Shown: positions 40,521 through 49,115 of the stretch, one piece after another
Position numbering within the stretch: position 1 is the first letter of the stretch
Layout of the letters: each line of letters starts with the position of its first letter
Assembly (NCBI GenBank): GCA_023418995.1
Contig: JAEZYP010000022.1
Location: 1-56,855 of the forward strand
Direction: 5' to 3'
Source: Bacillota bacterium
Lineage (GTDB): Bacteria > Bacillota > Clostridia > Oscillospirales > Acutalibacteraceae
Length of the DNA stretch: 56,855 nucleotides
Position numbers and translations under genes: made by a program
The notes under the pieces: generated by a model
What the model was told of the DNA's origin: nothing
Seen by the model: the letters and a program-made list of their open reading frames with translations, nothing else
Databases searched by the model: none

Positions 40521-41696
40521 TTATTTTGCGACTGTTACGGTATCCTTATAGACGAATTTGCCGTCCTTGACTTCCTTAATAACAGCGGAGGTCTTATCCG
40601 CGTCGCCATCTGCGTTGAATTTAATAACGCCGGTTGCGCCTTCTACACTGCTTGTTTTTGCAAGAGCGTCGCGGATTGCGGTCGGCTCAGCGGAATTTGC
40701 GGCTTCAATTGCCTTAATGATTACCAGATAAGCGTCATAACCCAATGCGGTAAACGCAGCTATGCTCTTGTTCGGGTAATCTTTTTTGTAGGCCTCTACA
40801 AATTTCTTGCCTTCATTCGTTACCGGAGCGGTATCGTCGAAGAAGGTGGAAATGGTTGCGCCCTCAACATCCTTGCCGCCAACCTTTGTAAAGGTGTCGA
40901 TGTCCCAGGTGTCGCCGCCGAGGAAAGGTGCCTTAATGCCGATTTGGCGAGCCTGCTTCATAACAAGAGCGGATTCCGTAAAGTTGCCTGGGGCAAAGAT
41001 AACATCCGGGTTAGCCGCTTTCACAGCAGAAAGCTGGGCGCCGAATTCCTGGTCACCTGTGTTGTAATTTACGGTAGTTACAATAGAGTTCGGATCACCG
41101 GTCAGCTTAATAAAAGCTTCTTTGAAGTATGTAGCAAGACCAACCGCATAGTCATTGGAAACTTCCTGAACAATCGCGGCTTTTTTTGCGCCGCTCTTAA
41201 ACGCATAGTTTGCCATAACGGTACCCTGGAAAGGATCAAGGTAGCAAACTCTAAAATAGTAGTCGTTGCCTTTTGTAACCAGCGGGTTAGTGCAGGATGC
41301 GCCTACTGCGGGAACCTTGTTCTTTTTCACAAGGTCGCCGGCAGCCATGGAAAGGCTGGAGCCCCAGGACCCGATGATTGCGGATACCTTGTCCTTTTCA
41401 ATCAAACGGGCGGCCGCTGTTGTTGCCTGTGCTTTGTCGGACTTGTTATCGGCAATTACAAGCTCCACCTTTTTGCCTAATACAGTAGGATAGAGCTTAT
41501 TGGCGATTTTAGCTCCTTCAACCTCCGCCTCGCCGCCGGCGGCGTTTGCGCCGGTGAGGGGTTCAAAAACACCGATTTTAATTGTATCGCCGCTTCCTCC
41601 CTGGGCTGGTGCCGATGTGTTTTCAACTTTTTTGCATCCGGTAAAAGCAGAAGCTACCATTACCGATGCCATTAATAAGGCTGCAATTTTTTTCAT
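40521..41696 (-). CDS. livK: substrate-binding lipoprotein of the liv transporter
   Basis: 391 residues. The N-terminus has a lipoprotein signal (MKKIAALLMASVMVASAFTGC); the cysteine at the lipobox (AFTGC) is lipidated and should anchor it outside the membrane. The mature part is a periplasmic-binding fold of type I: IKIGVFEPLTGANAAGGEAEVEGAKIA, AIIGSWGSSLSMAAGD, FRVCYLDPFQGTVMANYA and FAPGNFTESALVMKQARQIGIKAPFLGG. Ligand may be a branched-chain amino acid, but members of this family also bind other amino acids or amides. It is the first gene of the operon, with its own promoter upstream. Confidence 0.93.
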   Translation of the reverse strand: MKKIAALLMASVMVASAFTGCKKVENTSAPAQGGSGDTIKIGVFEPLTGANAAGGEAEVEGAKIANKLYPTVLGKKVELVIADNKSDKAQATTAAARLIEKDKVSAIIGSWGSSLSMAAGDLVKKNKVPAVGASCTNPLVTKGNDYYFRVCYLDPFQGTVMANYAFKSGAKKAAIVQEVSNDYAVGLATYFKEAFIKLTGDPNSIVTTVNYNTGDQEFGAQLSAVKAANPDVIFAPGNFTESALVMKQARQIGIKAPFLGGDTWDIDTFTKVGGKDVEGATISTFFDDTAPVTNEGKKFVEAYKKDYPNKSIAAFTALGYDAYLVIIKAIEAANSAEPTAIRDALAKTSSVEGATGVIKFNADGDADKTSAVIKEVKDGKFVYKDTVTVAK

Positions 41697-41786
41697 TATT
41701 CGTGTCCTCCTCGGTTATATTGTTTACCTGGCCTTGTTCGGAAAAAGCCGCTTGAACGCAGCCGGAATCATCAGTAAACTTTTAAG

Positions 41787-41815
41787 ATTATACCATGACA
41801 TAATTTGAAATTCAA
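41787..41815 (-). promoter_or_regulatory. sigma-A promoter of the liv operon
   Basis: Minus strand: TTGAAT (41810-41815), 17-base spacer, TATAAT (41787-41792). The leader to livK is about 85 bases. The stretch 41820-42140 is A+T-rich and shows no gene. Confidence 0.72.
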
Positions 41816-42147
41816 GAAAATATGAATTTTCGATAAAATTAAACATCATTTTATCACGCATTCAATTTCACTTGGATAGAGTGGAAACTGACCTTTTATA
41901 ATAGGTATACCACAGTGGATATTCAAGGGAAAAATTGTATTTTAAATCATAGCAAGAGAATAGCAGCGTTATGAAAGATTAAAAATTAAAATTGCAAAAT
42001 GTAGAATATAGAACCATTCTGTTTTAAAAGTATGTGAGACGTCAGGGAATTTGAGGAGGATTAAATAGCGCGACTTTCCAATTTTTTTTCGTAATAATCC
42101 TGGCTAAGCAGGCATTGCGGCTGGGTTTCAAGGCTTTCTACAGAATA

Positions 42148-42185
42148 GTTACAAAAGGTTACAAAATGTAACTATTTGTAACCTT
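42148..42185. repeat. phased GTTACAAAA repeats and dyad upstream of the CAP gene
   Basis: GTTACAAAA occurs at 42148 and again at 42158, exactly one helical turn apart. The inverse GTAAC (42168-42172) and TTTGTAACC (42175-42183) follow, giving a perfect dyad AAGGTTACAAA/TTTGTAACCTT (42155-42165 with 42175-42185) and the inner palindrome GTTAC-AAAAT-GTAAC (42158-42172). It ends 15 bases before the -35 box, a usual position for an activator. The regulator is unknown. A related GTTACAAAT lies at about 43292 before the next gene. Confidence 0.6.
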
Positions 42186-42200
42186 CCAGATCTTGGGGTG

Positions 42201-42229
42201 TTGTGCTTTTTTGAACGGATTGGTATGAT
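42201..42229 (+). promoter_or_regulatory. putative promoter of the CAP lipoprotein gene
   Basis: TTGTGC (42201-42206), 17-base spacer, TATGAT (42224-42229). The weak -35 fits a promoter that needs help from a factor bound at the repeats upstream. Confidence 0.6.
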
Positions 42230-42262
42230 TTAGACAATCTTTTCAGTAAAGGAGATTATGAA

Positions 42263-43279
42263 ATGAACAAGATAAACAAGAAAAAAGGAATGGCGATATT
42301 ACTAAGTATCGCGTTGATAATCAGTTTGGCGGCGTGTGCCGGAACCGCACAGGCACAAACCGGATCTGTTGAAAAATCTGCTTCGGTAGGCAATATTGCC
42401 GCCGGCACAGGTTCCGGGGCTTTGCCTTCAGACGGCACTTCGTCACAGAGCAAAACAGTTTCCGCAGCGTCAGAAGCTTCCGACTCACAGGCACAGCAGA
42501 AATTAAACGTATCCGCTTCATCCGCTGATACGGAGAAGGCACCTTCTAATAACTCGAGCCCTCAGACAGTAAAAAAAATATCCGTAACCCAGAGCGTATC
42601 CGCTCCGGCACAGCCTTGCAGCAGTGCCAAGGCGGCGCTGAACGCTCTTTGCGGGCAGAATTCGAAAAACAGCAATGCCTGCCCAACTGCCAGCGTAATT
42701 CAAGTATCCTGTAATACGGGTGTCTGCAAAACGCAGATTTGCAGCAAATTACCCTGTAATCCTTCCGGCTGTGACACTGCGTCGTGTAAGGCAGGTTCCT
42801 GCAAATTAACGCCGTCCGGAAGTCAGGGCTCCGCTACCAAGCCATCTTCGTCCGGCACCTCCAAAACTCCGGCAGGGAACACTCCCGCACCGACGGATAC
42901 AAATTCCTCCGTTGCAAATCAGGTACTCGGTCTAATCAATGCAGAACGGACAAAGAACGGTCTATCCCCGTTAACCATGAATGCAAACGCACAAAAAGCG
43001 GCGCAACTCAGAGCGAACGAGATCGTTCAGCAATTTTCCCATACAAGGCCGAACGGGCAGAGCTGCTTCACCGCGCTGCAGCAGTTTAATGCTTCTTACT
43101 CTACGGCAGGAGAGAACATCGCCTATGGTCAGCCGGATGCTAAGACCGTTGTAAACAGGTGGATGAATTCCCCAGGACACCGTGCCAATATTTTAAATGG
43201 TAATTTCAAGCAAACCGGTATCGGCGTATACCGCGATTCCAAGGGGATTTATTACTGGACGCAGTTATTTATCGGTTAA
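42263..43279 (+). CDS. Cys-rich CAP/SCP-domain surface lipoprotein
   Basis: 338 residues. An N-terminal signal with lipobox-like LAAC (about residue 24) suggests a lipoprotein. Residues about 30-115 are a Ser/Ala-rich linker. Next, about 65 residues hold ten cysteines (from QPCSSAKAALNALC to CKAGSC), several as C-x3-6-C. A second Ser/Thr/Pro linker precedes a C-terminal CAP (YkwD-type) domain: LINAERTKNGLSPL, FSHTRPNGQSCF, AGENIAYG and WMNSPGHRANILNG. Its His and Glu residues match the CAP cavity. Sporulation- and envelope-linked YkwD-like proteins share this domain, but the cysteine region is unusual. The cysteines could form disulphides or bind metal. Start ATG 42263 follows AAAGGAG. Confidence 0.88.
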   Translation: MNKINKKKGMAILLSIALIISLAACAGTAQAQTGSVEKSASVGNIAAGTGSGALPSDGTSSQSKTVSAASEASDSQAQQKLNVSASSADTEKAPSNNSSPQTVKKISVTQSVSAPAQPCSSAKAALNALCGQNSKNSNACPTASVIQVSCNTGVCKTQICSKLPCNPSGCDTASCKAGSCKLTPSGSQGSATKPSSSGTSKTPAGNTPAPTDTNSSVANQVLGLINAERTKNGLSPLTMNANAQKAAQLRANEIVQQFSHTRPNGQSCFTALQQFNASYSTAGENIAYGQPDAKTVVNRWMNSPGHRANILNGNFKQTGIGVYRDSKGIYYWTQLFIG

Positions 43280-43306
43280 AACCTCTTAATCGTTACAAAT
43301 ATTTAA

Positions 43307-43335
43307 CTGTCATATTCATCAGAATCAGATATAAT
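43307..43335 (+). promoter_or_regulatory. possible promoter of the deacetylase gene
   Basis: CTGTCA (43307-43312), 17-base spacer, TATAAT (43330-43335). The -35 is poor; the -10 is perfect. Confidence 0.45.
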
Positions 43336-43383
43336 ATAAACCAGAGAAAAGATCGCTCAAATTTTGGTGAAGGCAGTGTTTGT

Positions 43384-44421
43384 ATGAACTATAATCGTAA
43401 GGTTTCAAGGGGCAGAAGAAGGAGACATATCATTATTGTTGTGTCGGGACTTTTGCTCCTTGTTTGTATTACGTTGGCAATTGTTTCTTGCGTTACCGAC
43501 AATAAAGTAATGTTTTTTGCTATGTCAAAGCAGGCAGCTCAATTAGAGGACCTGGATTCCCTCAGTCCGCTTACTACATCCTCAGAGAAACCGCAAAGCC
43601 GGTGGGAAAATTCATCTGCTGCAAATGCGGTAAGCTCAATTCCTCCCCAGTCGGCAACGGCATCAACCCCCTTGTCAGAAATGTCCTACCAGTCTCTATA
43701 CCCGGATCTCTATGCCCCTGTGGTAAAGCCAATTCAGCCTTCCTCCGAAAAAATCGTTTACCTGACCTTTGACGACGGTCCCTCCAATTTAACCATACCG
43801 CTATTGGACGTTTTGGACCAGTATCATGTTAAGGCAACCTTTTTTTTAATGGGGCATACGGATACAGCGGATATTAAGGCGATGAAGGAAATTGCAAACC
43901 GGGGTCATGTCATCGGCGTACATACCTATACGCACAAATATCGTGATATATACGCTTCGCCTTCCGCTTACCTGTATGACTTCAACCGCATGCACGAGCT
44001 GATTAAACAGGTCACCGGAATTGATACGCAGATTTACCGTTACGCGGGCGGAAGTGTAAATTCGTATAATCGGGATACGGCACGAGCCATTACACAGGAA
44101 ATGAACCGCCGCGGTTATGTTTATTTTGATTGGAACGTTAGTGGAGAAGACGCGGAACCCGGTGCCACTGCCGCCTCGATTTACCGAAACACGATGAGCG
44201 GAATCCGCAGGCACAGGCAATCAGTCGTTCTGCTTCACAATTCCAGTTCGAAACGCGATACGCTGACGCTGACGCCGAAAATTATAGAAACATTGAAAAA
44301 AGAAGGTTATCAGTTTAAAACGCTCGACGCGTCGTTGGATAACAGTCCCTATCAGTTTCCGCTGCCGAAGCCGGTGGTTGCAAACAAGGGGGTCACGTCC
44401 AGCGGTACGACCGTAAAATAA
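43384..44421 (+). CDS. membrane-anchored polysaccharide deacetylase (peptidoglycan/chitin type)
   Basis: 345 residues. One membrane helix (about residues 15-37) follows a basic start, so the enzyme faces outward. A Ser-rich linker leads to a NodB domain from about residue 120: TFDDGPS (motif 1), HVIGVHTYTHK (metal His pair), RYAGGS (motif 3, usually RxPxG), YFDWNVSGED and VVLLHNSS (motif 5). These are the catalytic Asp and His-ligand elements, so zinc-dependent deacetylation of N-acetylglucosamine in peptidoglycan is likely, perhaps for lysozyme resistance. The substrate is inferred. Confidence 0.9.
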   Translation: MNYNRKVSRGRRRRHIIIVVSGLLLLVCITLAIVSCVTDNKVMFFAMSKQAAQLEDLDSLSPLTTSSEKPQSRWENSSAANAVSSIPPQSATASTPLSEMSYQSLYPDLYAPVVKPIQPSSEKIVYLTFDDGPSNLTIPLLDVLDQYHVKATFFLMGHTDTADIKAMKEIANRGHVIGVHTYTHKYRDIYASPSAYLYDFNRMHELIKQVTGIDTQIYRYAGGSVNSYNRDTARAITQEMNRRGYVYFDWNVSGEDAEPGATAASIYRNTMSGIRRHRQSVVLLHNSSSKRDTLTLTPKIIETLKKEGYQFKTLDASLDNSPYQFPLPKPVVANKGVTSSGTTVK

Positions 44422-44426
44422 AAAGG

Positions 44427-44459
44427 AAACGCCGCCAGGAGTTTAACCCGGCGGCGTTT
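44427..44459. terminator. bidirectional terminator between the deacetylase and DUF3810 genes
   Basis: AAACGCCGCC (44427-44436) pairs perfectly with GGCGGCGTTT (44450-44459), 13-base loop, T and A flanks on each strand. It serves both converging genes. Confidence 0.85.
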
Positions 44460-44473
44460 TAACGTTGTGCAGC

Positions 44474-45607
44474 CTAATGATTTTGGTGGCTCGCACGATA
44501 TTCCGCCAGCAGCAAATCCACCATGTTGCCGTAACTTTTCACGCCATCCTCCTGATGATTCACCTTCAAATAGGTGTCATTCACTGCGTTGACGGTCTCA
44601 GAGACCGGTCCCTCGAACTTCTTCCAGTATTCTGTGTTATCAGTAAGGTCGCGCAGCACGCCGCTGCTCAGCTTAGCGTAAACCCCGGAAGCGGCCTCCC
44701 GGTCGGTGCCGTAAAGCGCGTTGGAAGCGTATACTAAGGCGGACATATATCCCGAATATTCAAAATCGGGATTTCCACTGCTTTTACATACCAGATACCC
44801 GATAAAATTCGCTTCATCCTCTCTCATAAACCCGCGCAGATGAGAAAGCTCGTGGCACATTGTGGCCGGAATGATATAATCCGGCACATCCTTGTTAATG
44901 TTTGCTTCAAAGGTAAACGGGATGAAGATTCCCGTAATGTTACCGTAGGAGAACAGCCGGGAGCTGAGCAAAAGCTTAGGAACGCCGTATCCGGGTGTCA
45001 GCAGCGGATATTGAATATGTATTTTATCATAGGCTTCCCGCGCCTGCCTTCCGGTTTCATAAAGATCGGTTTGCAGCCTCATTACCTGTCTGCCGTCCGT
45101 GCCGACCTGCTTTCGCAGCGTGTTCACTTCCTCGGCCAGTTTGTAGCAAAGCGCGGTCAGTTCTTCTTTCGAGGAAGGTCGCACCTCCAGACCGGAGGTG
45201 CGGGCGAAAGTATACCGGCTGTAGTTGATTCCGCAGGATACGGTAAAGGAAAAATACAGTACAGATATCGTGCAGAGAATGGTCGCAATACACCTTGCCG
45301 CGATTTCTCTTCTTTTTCCCTTGCCGCGAATTATTTTTATCACATATATTATCAAAGAAAAAATAATACTAATAAAAAATGCAACAACAAGAATTTCCGC
45401 CAGTGAAAAAGGGAACAGGGAGGTTGTGAGGTTCACAGCGCGGGAGAGGTAGGGATATACCGTGACGGCATACCATTCGGCAAAGCCCGCGCCAGAGGTC
45501 GCGGCCAGATTTAAAATCAGGGCGGCCGGGGCAAAACAAAGCAGCCACAGCCGATTTAGCTTTCCTATCTTTTTCAAAATATATACCCCGTCAGATTCAT
45601 TTTTCAT
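44474..45607 (-). CDS. DUF3810-type membrane protein with HExxH metallopeptidase motif
   Basis: 377 residues. Three membrane helices lie in the first 125 residues (about 19-37, 68-89 and 105-124). The larger rest is extracytoplasmic or cytoplasmic and carries CHELSHLRGFMREDEANF (about residues 247-264): H-E-x2-H followed by E-D-E-A-N, the gluzincin-like pattern. NITGIFIPFTFEANINKDVPDYIIPATM precedes it. This matches the DUF3810 family, which is uncharacterised. Membrane-bound zinc peptidase activity is a reasonable guess but unproved. It converges on the deacetylase gene. Confidence 0.82.
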   Translation of the reverse strand: MKNESDGVYILKKIGKLNRLWLLCFAPAALILNLAATSGAGFAEWYAVTVYPYLSRAVNLTTSLFPFSLAEILVVAFFISIIFSLIIYVIKIIRGKGKRREIAARCIATILCTISVLYFSFTVSCGINYSRYTFARTSGLEVRPSSKEELTALCYKLAEEVNTLRKQVGTDGRQVMRLQTDLYETGRQAREAYDKIHIQYPLLTPGYGVPKLLLSSRLFSYGNITGIFIPFTFEANINKDVPDYIIPATMCHELSHLRGFMREDEANFIGYLVCKSSGNPDFEYSGYMSALVYASNALYGTDREAASGVYAKLSSGVLRDLTDNTEYWKKFEGPVSETVNAVNDTYLKVNHQEDGVKSYGNMVDLLLAEYRASHQNH

Positions 45608-45718
45608 AGTAGAATATGTTTAATTGTAGTATATTTCGGGTGTTTCGTCAATCAATCCTGCGGTATTTTGGTAAGGGAACTTGTGGGGTTTGATTGATGG
45701 AAGCAGTTTGAATATCAG

Positions 45719-45747
45719 TTGCCTATATTTCGCAAAAATGGTATGAT
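45719..45747 (+). promoter_or_regulatory. sigma-A promoter of the LURP-one-like gene
   Basis: TTGCCT (45719-45724), 17-base spacer, TATGAT (45742-45747), 33 bases before the start codon. Confidence 0.65.
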
Positions 45748-45779
45748 AAGATACAAATAATATTGAGGGAGGCGGCCGT

Positions 45780-46271
45780 ATGCAGTTTTTTATTCATCCG
45801 GGCATAGGTACGGAAACGCTGTTTGCTGTTTCTGACACGCAGGGCCGGTCTGTCTATTCCGTTATCGGTGATTCGCTTTCTATCGGGAGTAAAATCTGCG
45901 TAATTGATCACAATCAGCAGGAGGTCGCCCGGATTTACAGCGTGGGGGTCCCGACTGTATCAAAGTACTCGATATTTATTGACAATAAGGAGCGCGCACG
46001 CGTTATCCAGAATTTAACGGCGGCACGGCACCCGGTTAAGCTCAAGGGGATTAGCTGGCGTTTTCGGGGCGATCTTTTATCGCGTTCCTATGATATTATT
46101 AATGTGGATTCCACGGTCATTATGACCCACGGCTGCTGTTGGAATCTCGGTAAAGACTGCTTTGCGGTTGATGTTACCAACCAGTGTGATACACTGCTGT
46201 GTATCTGTATCGCCGTCATTTTAGACAGTACCGTAATGACCGGTACTGCGGCGGTGCTGCCGGTCGGTTGA
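45780..46271 (+). CDS. LURP-one-related (tubby-like beta-barrel) protein
   Basis: 163 residues. The alternating strand pattern with YSVIGDSLSIGSKICVIDHNQQEVARIYS, YSIFIDNKERARVIQ and VINVDS/VIMTHGCCWNLGKDCFAVDV matches bacterial LURP-one-related proteins (YxjI-like), which form a tubby-like barrel around a central helix. LCICIAVILD is that hydrophobic helix. Such proteins may bind lipid or act as membrane-tethered sensors, but their role in bacteria is not established. The family call rests on pattern; no link to neighbours is seen. ATG at 45780 follows GGGAGG. Confidence 0.68.
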   Translation: MQFFIHPGIGTETLFAVSDTQGRSVYSVIGDSLSIGSKICVIDHNQQEVARIYSVGVPTVSKYSIFIDNKERARVIQNLTAARHPVKLKGISWRFRGDLLSRSYDIINVDSTVIMTHGCCWNLGKDCFAVDVTNQCDTLLCICIAVILDSTVMTGTAAVLPVG

Positions 46272-46289
46272 TTGCGGCGGAAAAGAATT

Positions 46290-46318
46290 GACAAACCGGT
46301 GTGATAATGTCATACTAA
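46290..46318 (+). promoter_or_regulatory. sigma-A-type promoter of valS
   Basis: TTGACA (46290-46295), 17-base spacer, CATACT. The leader of about 110 bases shows a CCGCGGTGG stretch but not the T-box consensus, and no terminator. Confidence 0.6.
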
Positions 46319-46430
46319 ATAAGTTAATCTAAAATATTATATCCATATATAACGGCGCTTCCGCGGTGGTGATTCTTCTGCCCGGGAAATACCGTATTGC
46401 TGTAATAAGGGTAAATCAGGAGGAAACGAT

Positions 46431-49055
46431 ATGAGCAGGGAACTTGCGAAAACCTATGAACCACAGGAAGTGGAAGATCGAATTTATGATTTTTGGCTCT
46501 CCGGAGGTTATTTCCACGCCCAGAGCGACCCGGAGAAAAAGCCGTATACGATTGTGATTCCGCCCCCGAATATCACCGGTCAGCTCCATATGGGACACGC
46601 TCTGGATGAAACGCTTCAGGACATTCTGATCCGCTGGAGAAGGATGCAGGGCTACTCTGCACTTTGGCTGCCGGGTACCGACCATGCTGCCATTGCTACC
46701 GAGGCAAAAATCGTGGAGGCGATGCGCAAAGAAGGAATTTCCAAGGAGGAAATTGGTCGCGACGCGTTTTTGGAACGTGCGTGGCAGTGGAATACAAAGT
46801 TTGGCGGACGTATTGTTGAGCAGCTCAAAAAGCTTGGTTCCTCCTGCGACTGGGAACGTCAGCGTTTTACAATGGATGAGGGCTGTAACAAGGCAGTTCG
46901 TGAGGTTTTTGTAAGATTATATGAAAAAGGCTTGATTTACCGCGGTGAGCGCATTATTAACTGGTGCCCGCACTGCCGCACCTCTATCTCCGACGCAGAG
47001 GTGGAGTTTAGCGAGCACGACGGCTTTTTCTGGCATCTGCGTTATCCGCTTAAGGATGGAAGCGGCTTTATTCAGCTTGCAACCACCAGACCGGAAACCA
47101 TGCTTGGCGATACCGCCGTGGCAGTGCATCCTGAGGATGAACGTTACCGGGATATGATTGGCAAAGCTTTAATCCTGCCGATTGTGAACCGGGAAATCCC
47201 GGTGATCGCCGATACTTATGTGGAGCGGGAATTTGGAACTGGCGTAGTAAAAATTACGCCGGCACACGACCCGAACGATTTTGAGGTCGGGCTTCGCCAC
47301 AACCTGCCCGTTATCAATGTAATGGACGACAGCGGAAATATCAATGAAAATGGTGGCAAATATGCCGGAATGCCCGCGTTGGAAGCACGCAAAAAGATTG
47401 TGGAGGAGCTCAAGGAGCAGGGCTTCCTTGTAAAAGTCGAACCGATTAAGCATAACGTCGGTTCCTGCTATCGATGCCATACGGTGGTTGAGCCTAGAGT
47501 TTCCACGCAGTGGTTTGTAAAAATGAAGCCTTTGGCTGAGCCTGCCATCGCTCAGGTGAAAAAGGGCGAGGTTCAGTTTGTTCCGGAGCGCTTTGACAAA
47601 ATTTATTATCACTGGATGGAAAATATTAAGGATTGGTGCGTTTCACGGCAAATTTGGTGGGGACATCGCATTCCCGCGTGGTATTGCCGGGACTGCGGCG
47701 AAATGATTGTTTCCCGTGAAGAACCCCACACCTGCCCCAAATGTGGCTCGAAAAACTTAAAGCAGGACGACGATACGCTGGATACCTGGTTCTCCTCCGC
47801 ACTTTGGCCGTTCTCCACCCTTGGCTGGCCGGATAAAACCGAGGATTTAAAATATTTTTATCCTACGAATACGCTGGTTACCGGCTATGATATTATATTC
47901 TTCTGGGTTTCGCGTATGATTTTTTCGGCAATTGAGCATACCGGCGAGGTTCCGTTTAATACGGTTCTGATTCACGGGCTGATGCGTGATGCGCAGGGGA
48001 GAAAGATGAGCAAGTCTCTGGGCAACGGAATCGACCCGCTGGAAATCGTTGCTCAATACGGCGCTGACGCGCTCCGCTTTATGTTGGCAACGGGCAACAG
48101 CCCCGGAAACGATATGCGCTTCTCTGGCGAAAAGGTGGAAGCGAGCCGTAACTTTGCCAATAAAATCTGGAACGCTTCCCGTTTTATCCTGATGAATACC
48201 GACGGGCACGATGTGAAAAACGAACTGCCCTCCAAGCTGGAGCTGGAGGATCAATGGATTGTTGACTCCTTTAACCGTGTTGCAAAGGAAATCACAGAGA
48301 ACCTGGAGCATTTCGAACTGGGCATCGCGGTACAGAAGCTCTATGACTTCCTTTGGGATGAATTCTGCGACTGGTACATTGAAATTGCAAAAATTCGTCT
48401 CAACTCTGAAAACGAAGCGACCGCGCGGAATGTCCGTCAGGTTCTTGTTTGGGTAATGTCTGGCACCTTAAAGCTGCTGCATCCGTTTATGCCGTTTATT
48501 ACCGAGGAAATCTGGCAATCGCTCCCGCACGAGGGTGCAGCCATTATGGTTTCAAGTTGGCCGGAATATGATGAAAAGCTCAGCTTTCCGCAGGCGTCTC
48601 TGGAAATGCGCCGGATTATGGACGCGATTCGCGCGATTCGGATTCGCCGTTCCGAGATGAATGTGCCGCCGTCACGCAAAACGCATCTTTACGTTGCGAC
48701 GTCTTCTCAGGAGACCTTTCGCGAAGGCTCTGCCATCATTGCAAAGCTGGCCTATGCCAGCGATGTGGAAATCGGAAAAGAATATAGCATTGATGGCGCG
48801 GTTACCATCGTTACCGCCGATGCCCGCGTATATATCCCAATGGATGAGCTGGTGGATAAGAAGGCGGAGCTGGAACGGTTAACCAAGGAATTAGAGTCCG
48901 CAAAGAAGCAGTACGAAAATACGCAGGCAAAACTGACAAATGAAAAATTTATGTCAAAGGCTCCTGCGGATGTCGTTGAGGGTGTAAAGCAGAATGCCGC
49001 AAAGCTTGGCGAGCATATCGCGCTGATTGAATCCAGTATTCAGGCTTTAAAATAA
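46431..49055 (+). CDS. valS: valyl-tRNA synthetase
   Basis: 874 residues, full length. It charges tRNA-Val and edits threonine. PPPNITGQLHMGHALD holds the HIGH element (about residue 44), the editing domain has TTRPETMLGDTAVAVHPEDER, the catalytic loop is KMSKSLGNGIDPL (about residue 525), and a zinc-like CRDC ... CPKC lies near 420-440. The last 65 residues form the ValRS coiled-coil arm (ERLTKELESAKKQYENTQAKL). AGGAGG precedes the ATG. It is followed by folC, a common order in Firmicutes. Confidence 0.98.
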   Translation: MSRELAKTYEPQEVEDRIYDFWLSGGYFHAQSDPEKKPYTIVIPPPNITGQLHMGHALDETLQDILIRWRRMQGYSALWLPGTDHAAIATEAKIVEAMRKEGISKEEIGRDAFLERAWQWNTKFGGRIVEQLKKLGSSCDWERQRFTMDEGCNKAVREVFVRLYEKGLIYRGERIINWCPHCRTSISDAEVEFSEHDGFFWHLRYPLKDGSGFIQLATTRPETMLGDTAVAVHPEDERYRDMIGKALILPIVNREIPVIADTYVEREFGTGVVKITPAHDPNDFEVGLRHNLPVINVMDDSGNINENGGKYAGMPALEARKKIVEELKEQGFLVKVEPIKHNVGSCYRCHTVVEPRVSTQWFVKMKPLAEPAIAQVKKGEVQFVPERFDKIYYHWMENIKDWCVSRQIWWGHRIPAWYCRDCGEMIVSREEPHTCPKCGSKNLKQDDDTLDTWFSSALWPFSTLGWPDKTEDLKYFYPTNTLVTGYDIIFFWVSRMIFSAIEHTGEVPFNTVLIHGLMRDAQGRKMSKSLGNGIDPLEIVAQYGADALRFMLATGNSPGNDMRFSGEKVEASRNFANKIWNASRFILMNTDGHDVKNELPSKLELEDQWIVDSFNRVAKEITENLEHFELGIAVQKLYDFLWDEFCDWYIEIAKIRLNSENEATARNVRQVLVWVMSGTLKLLHPFMPFITEEIWQSLPHEGAAIMVSSWPEYDEKLSFPQASLEMRRIMDAIRAIRIRRSEMNVPPSRKTHLYVATSSQETFREGSAIIAKLAYASDVEIGKEYSIDGAVTIVTADARVYIPMDELVDKKAELERLTKELESAKKQYENTQAKLTNEKFMSKAPADVVEGVKQNAAKLGEHIALIESSIQALK

Positions 49056-49065
49056 CAGTATTATG

Positions 49066-49090
49066 GGGCGGACGGATTCGTTCGCCCTTT
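49066..49090 (+). terminator. weak hairpin between valS and folC
   Basis: GGGCGGACG (49066-49074) pairs with CGTTCGCCC (49079-49087), one G-U, loop GATT, then TTT. The short T run suggests partial termination. Confidence 0.5.
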
Positions 49091-49115
49091 CCAATTCAGA
49101 AGGAGGGATATCGGA

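Noticed and set aside
46319..46430. CCGCGGTGG stretch before valS as a T-box
   Set aside because: The T-box core AGGGTGG-x-ACCGCG is not present in that order, and no specifier stem or terminator was found.
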